64,000 nucleotides of DNA from Gnetum montanum (lineage: Eukaryota; Streptophyta; Gnetopsida; Gnetales; Gnetaceae). The position numbers and the translations under genes are program-made. Shown here one piece after another: positions 60,661 to 64,000 of the stretch (within the stretch, counting starts at the first letter, position 1; each line of letters starts with the position of its first letter). The stretch lies in NCBI GenBank assembly GCA_015680685.1, contig MNCI01013738.1:2721-66720 (forward strand), written 5' to 3'. The notes beneath the pieces were generated by a model that saw only the letters and a list, made by a program, of their open reading frames with translations, was not told the origin of the DNA and ran no database searches.

Positions 60661-62550
60661 ATGTCTCTCCTACAAGATGATAATAATGCCACACTTAGTG
60701 AGGAAGTTCATTGGAGAACTAACAAACTATATGATGATGAAGATTGGAGTATACAACTTGAAGTGGGAGTTTCTTATAAAAATGAAAATGAACAAAAACA
60801 ACATCCTCACAACACATGAAGACATAACTTACCTAATGATAATGAACCCCCACTGGCCACTACAAGCTTAACGCAAATACAAGAGGCCATCCGAATCTCA
60901 CGTAGGCATCGTAAAGAGCGCCGACTACCCAGGCTCAATTTAAATAACTTTCCAAATTTTTTAGGAGGCTATGACTTAGATCCACATCAACATTTACTAG
61001 CCTTCTATGATGCCTGCACATGGAATAATATTGATAATGGTTGGCAAAAACTTAAGCTCTTTCCTATGACACTTGTTGACCAAGCTAAAGTATGGTATAT
61101 ATCGTTAAAACCAAATTCAATATGACGCTGGTCAACAATGGTAGAAGTTTTTAACGAAAAATATCAAACCTACACAAGAGTGTCAGCCTTGAGGAAAAAA
61201 ATACAAGGATGGAAACAAGCAAAACATGAACCCTTGGACATGGCCTTAGAAATATATTATGCACTGTTAAATAGTTGTCCAAGCCATGGATTTTCTGAGG
61301 AAAGGCTAATGTACCATATCATTGATGGGCTACGTAATGAAATAGGAGAGACCTTAGGAATGTATGCCCAAGGTCAATTATATAACCTAGGAATCCATCA
61401 AATCCAAGAGCTTATTAAGTGGGTAGAAAAAGAAGAAGGAGAATTAGCTAGATGGGAGAGTGTTGAAAAACATAAATAGGACCAAAATCTTAACTCAACA
61501 AAGGTCCATGATCATAACAAGGAGAGATCAAAAAATCTCAAGGTGGAAACATCATCTTTGCCAATACAACAATCGTTAGAAGAAGCCAAGGCAAAGATTA
61601 ATAAGATGTTGGAATGGATGTATCAAAAATTTAGGAGAATATATCAACAACATTGGAGATAGAGTTTTCACAACCCAAGAAGCAGGACAAAACAATAGAC
61701 ATTCAGAAAAAAGAATAAAGGGAATAAGTGCTCAACTGCCAATCATACGTATGAATGCAACATATGCCTATACGATCACCCCAAAGGTGCCCTTTCTTTA
61801 ACCACCCTTAGACTGGAGGCATCCTTCATATTTACCGAACCCAAATGCTTATCACGTTCAACATCCTATTTCTACATTCGGGCCACCATACTCTATCTCA
61901 CCACAATACCATTCTCCACAATACTATCAGCCCATACCTCCAACACAACCACCACCTTATGCATCTTATATTCCTCCTAACTTTCAACATTCTCATCCTT
62001 TCCCTCCTTCCACAAAGCCACCAACTTTTCCTAAGGTGTTTGTACCACCGCAACAACCTCCAAACGCTACTTGTGCGACTACTACCAACAGTAGTGAGAA
62101 ACCTCCTCAACATCAAAGGTGCCCTTTTTTAAACACGGCCGTAGGAAGGGCCAACATAACCCAGAGTCCACTGCATCTTCCAACCCAGCACAAGTTCCAC
62201 ACTATGGTTCACCCTTACCTTCGAACACAATGCCTCATTTAACTTTATCAAGGCCACCAACTAACACTCCAACAACCATACAGCCCAATGAACACAATCA
62301 TGGGAGGCATCATCACAATCCTTGCATAATGGTTAGAAACATCATAGTGGATCAACTCATTATCTGGGAACTACATTGTATACAGTGCCCCACTATGCTT
62401 ATTATAATCAAGTGTGTGAACCCTGAGGGGATTAGTATAGACCAGTTCCAATACTTCCAACATGCAAGGATCCTTATTTTCCATTTATTAATCCTTTCCA
62501 TACTCAACTGTTTAGTTATGGGGGATACCCCCCATTGCAATAACAAGTAG
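60661..62550 (+). pseudogene. gag of the right-hand element, few stops
   Basis: The start ATG at 60661 (MSLLQDDNNATLSEEVHW) lies 126 bp past the primer site. One frame runs to about 61478 with TGA stops near 60820 and 61120 and a TAG at 61477. It contains LPRLNLNNFPNFLGGYDLDP, GWQKLKLFPMTLVDQAKVWY, IQGWKQAKHEPLDMALEIYY, MYHIIDGLRNEIGETLGMYA and an acidic KWVEKEEGELARWESVEK stretch. The knuckle relic C-N-I-C-L-Y-D-H-P-K-G is at 61756-61794 (last Cys lost). After it comes a Pro/His/Gln-rich part (61845-62200) with PPTQPPPYASYIPP. The gag should form the particle and bind element RNA. With three stops it is probably dead, though two are single-base changes. Confidence 0.8.
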
Positions 62551-62699
62551 GATTAATAAATATTTTTCATTTTCTTTACTTTTTTCAACTTTTTGTTTTA
62601 TCTTGTTATCTTTTTATGTGTTTGTCTTTTTATGTTTTTGTAAGTAATCTCATCTACGAATAAAACACTCATGTGGATCGTTGGTTGAGGTGTGTTTTA

Positions 62700-63610
62700 T
62701 GTTATTAAGTCATGAGTGATCAATTATTTGGAACAGTGAGCCCATGGCACCCACTCATCCATTCTATAAAGAAGAGGGTCTGTTCAATGGGTACAGTGAT
62801 ATTCTTGATATCTCAAAAACTTAAAATTAATTTTGTGTTCATTGTACCCAGAATGAAGAAGGATGGGCCAAGAAGGAATGATTAGGGTGTGGCATCAAGG
62901 GGACTTGTGGATTCTCTTTGGTGACATCTGTGGGAGTTATTATGCAATGTTGTTGTACTAAGATCCTTGTAGATCTAATGAAAATGGGAGTAAGAGTAAT
63001 CAAAAGGGTACTCAAAAATCAAATGTTGTTCTAGGGGGTCCCACTGGAAAGACATGCACCCATGCCTGAAGGTTGGCAGCTTCTCTAGATTCAGTAAAGT
63101 GAAAAAGAGAAAAAAAGAAAAGAAACACAAAGTGCCATAAATCAAAAATCACTCCTCCCTTGTACTAAACGCCAAGTGATCATACGCCTTGTTGTTATGG
63201 TACTCTCATAGTTGCTCATCATGGGATGAAATAATGTGATGTCATTGTTTAGAGGAATGGACTTGGTCCTGATCTTGGAATGACGGGTTCATGACACATT
63301 AATCATGCTTTACACGTAGGATTCATTGTGTCCTGGGTCAGTTACCTCATGTCCCAATATCTACGATCCCTTTCTAGACTTCGTCTCATCTCACTGTTCA
63401 TGTAATTGTAGTTCGTAACCCATGTAACATAAAATTTTCATCTCATTCTGATGATATTTATATGTGTGTGTTTTGTGGAGTTAGTGCAGATTATATTTAA
63501 CCCTTCTAGTGCCCACAAACACTTTAAGTGTGATTACACAAGGGCATAATAGGTTGAAACCTGCTTTGCGGAGGACCCACTTATGTAATTTTGTTGTAAT
63601 CTTCATTAAT
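62700..63610 (+). other. Conserved non-coding 3' block
   Basis: It aligns in order with 33340-34330 and, inverted, with 18170-18960. Strings kept include GATTCTCTTTGGTGACATCT, ACATGCACCCATGCCTGAAG, TATGTGTGTGTTTTGTGGAG and GCGGAGGACCCACTTATG. No frame is kept in all copies. Confidence 0.65.
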
Positions 63611-63901
63611 TCTCTCGCTTGAACACAAAATTTCTTACCCTTAGCTTAATTTTTCATTATTTTCTTTCCCTATTATTATCCCTGTCAATTTTCAAGTTCC
63701 AATGTACCATTACATTCCCTTTTCTTCATAACCGCCAAATTTATCTTTGTTCAAATTCACATCCTTATCATTCATAGTGCCTTTCAACTCCATGCAATTA
63801 CCCTAGGACATCTTTATACTTGCTAATGTCCTCGATATTTCACTTTGATTTCTAGAAAAATCATTAAAAATTCGATATTTTCAAGTGTCTCACATTAGTT
63901 G

Positions 63902-63947
63902 GGACAAGATATCGCGTACGCGATGTACCGTACGCAATATCGTGTCC
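63902..63947 (+). promoter_or_regulatory. 19-bp-arm inverted repeat at the probable 3' LTR start
   Basis: The left arm GGACAAGATATCGCGTACG (63902-63920) pairs with CGTACGCAATATCGTGTCC (63929-63947) at 17 of 19 positions around an 8-bp loop. A perfect 14-bp palindrome, ATCGCGTACGCGAT, lies inside. A TATAAATAG box follows at about 63956. It corresponds in place to the GATATCG array of the 5' LTR but differs in sequence. Confidence 0.6.
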
Positions 63948-64000
63948 TATTTTTCTATAAATAGCAGACCCCCACCGCAACACTTAACATCATTTTGCCA

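Larger units (their letters stand above)
59546..64000 (+). mobile_element. Gag-only LTR retrotransposon, right end outside the window
   Basis: The 5' LTR (59546-60515), a good tRNA-Asp-type primer site, gag (60661-62550) and the family's non-coding 3' block (62700-63610) follow in order. A GATATCGCG-rich stretch and a TATA box near 63908-63965 look like the start of the 3' LTR, cut by the window end. No pol was recognised. It interrupts the LINE at 57560-59545. Of the copies here its gag is the best preserved, with few stops. Confidence 0.8.

Noticed and set aside
1-64000. CRISPR array, operon or bacterial defence system
   Set aside because: No regularly spaced repeats of that type and no prokaryotic gene layout; introns and plant retrotransposons show a nuclear plant origin.

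Overview
The window reads as nuclear DNA of a seed plant with a large, repeat-rich genome. Evidence: AT-rich sequence, one recognisable host gene in 64 kb (a leucine-rich-repeat receptor kinase with a plant-type 94-bp intron), and old, mutated LTR retrotransposons elsewhere, some nested. A conifer or other gymnosperm is plausible from this density and decay, but nothing seen fixes the species. There are no bacterial operons, rRNA or CRISPR arrays, and no intact tRNA gene was recognised.

Layout. 1-2264: mostly unassigned, with a possible 97-aa two-exon gene on the minus strand (1024-1412). 2265-8251: a 3'-truncated Athila-like Ty3/gypsy element, minus strand, with 5' LTR, tRNA-Asp-type primer site and decayed gag, protease, RT, RNase H and the start of integrase. 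9979-13380: the LRR receptor kinase, minus strand, broken by two small frameshifts. 15321-15484: the end of a different gypsy polyprotein, of chromovirus type. 16591-23060: a structurally complete gag-only LTR element, minus strand, with target duplication ATCAA. 24175-37741: a second gag-only LTR element, plus strand, with target duplication CTAAA, split by a third gag-only element at 30396-36018. 41119-41935: another LTR of the same superfamily. 41936-55020: AT-rich, mostly unassigned, with small tandem duplications, tRNA-like SINE candidates and a possible short solo LTR. 55021-57560: a gypsy RT-RNase H-integrase remnant, minus strand. 57560-59545: an L1-type LINE remnant, minus strand, interrupted at 59546 by a fourth gag-only LTR element that runs to the right end of the window.

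How it fits together. The gag-only elements share LTR ends, a tRNA-Asp-like primer site (where preserved), gag and, in at least three cases, a conserved non-coding 3' block. No reverse transcriptase was recognised in any of them. The element at 2265-8251 has matching LTR ends and related gag plus pol. The simplest reading is a non-autonomous family (LARD-like, but keeping gag) mobilised by an Athila-type partner. All recognised protein genes of mobile elements here carry stops or frameshifts.
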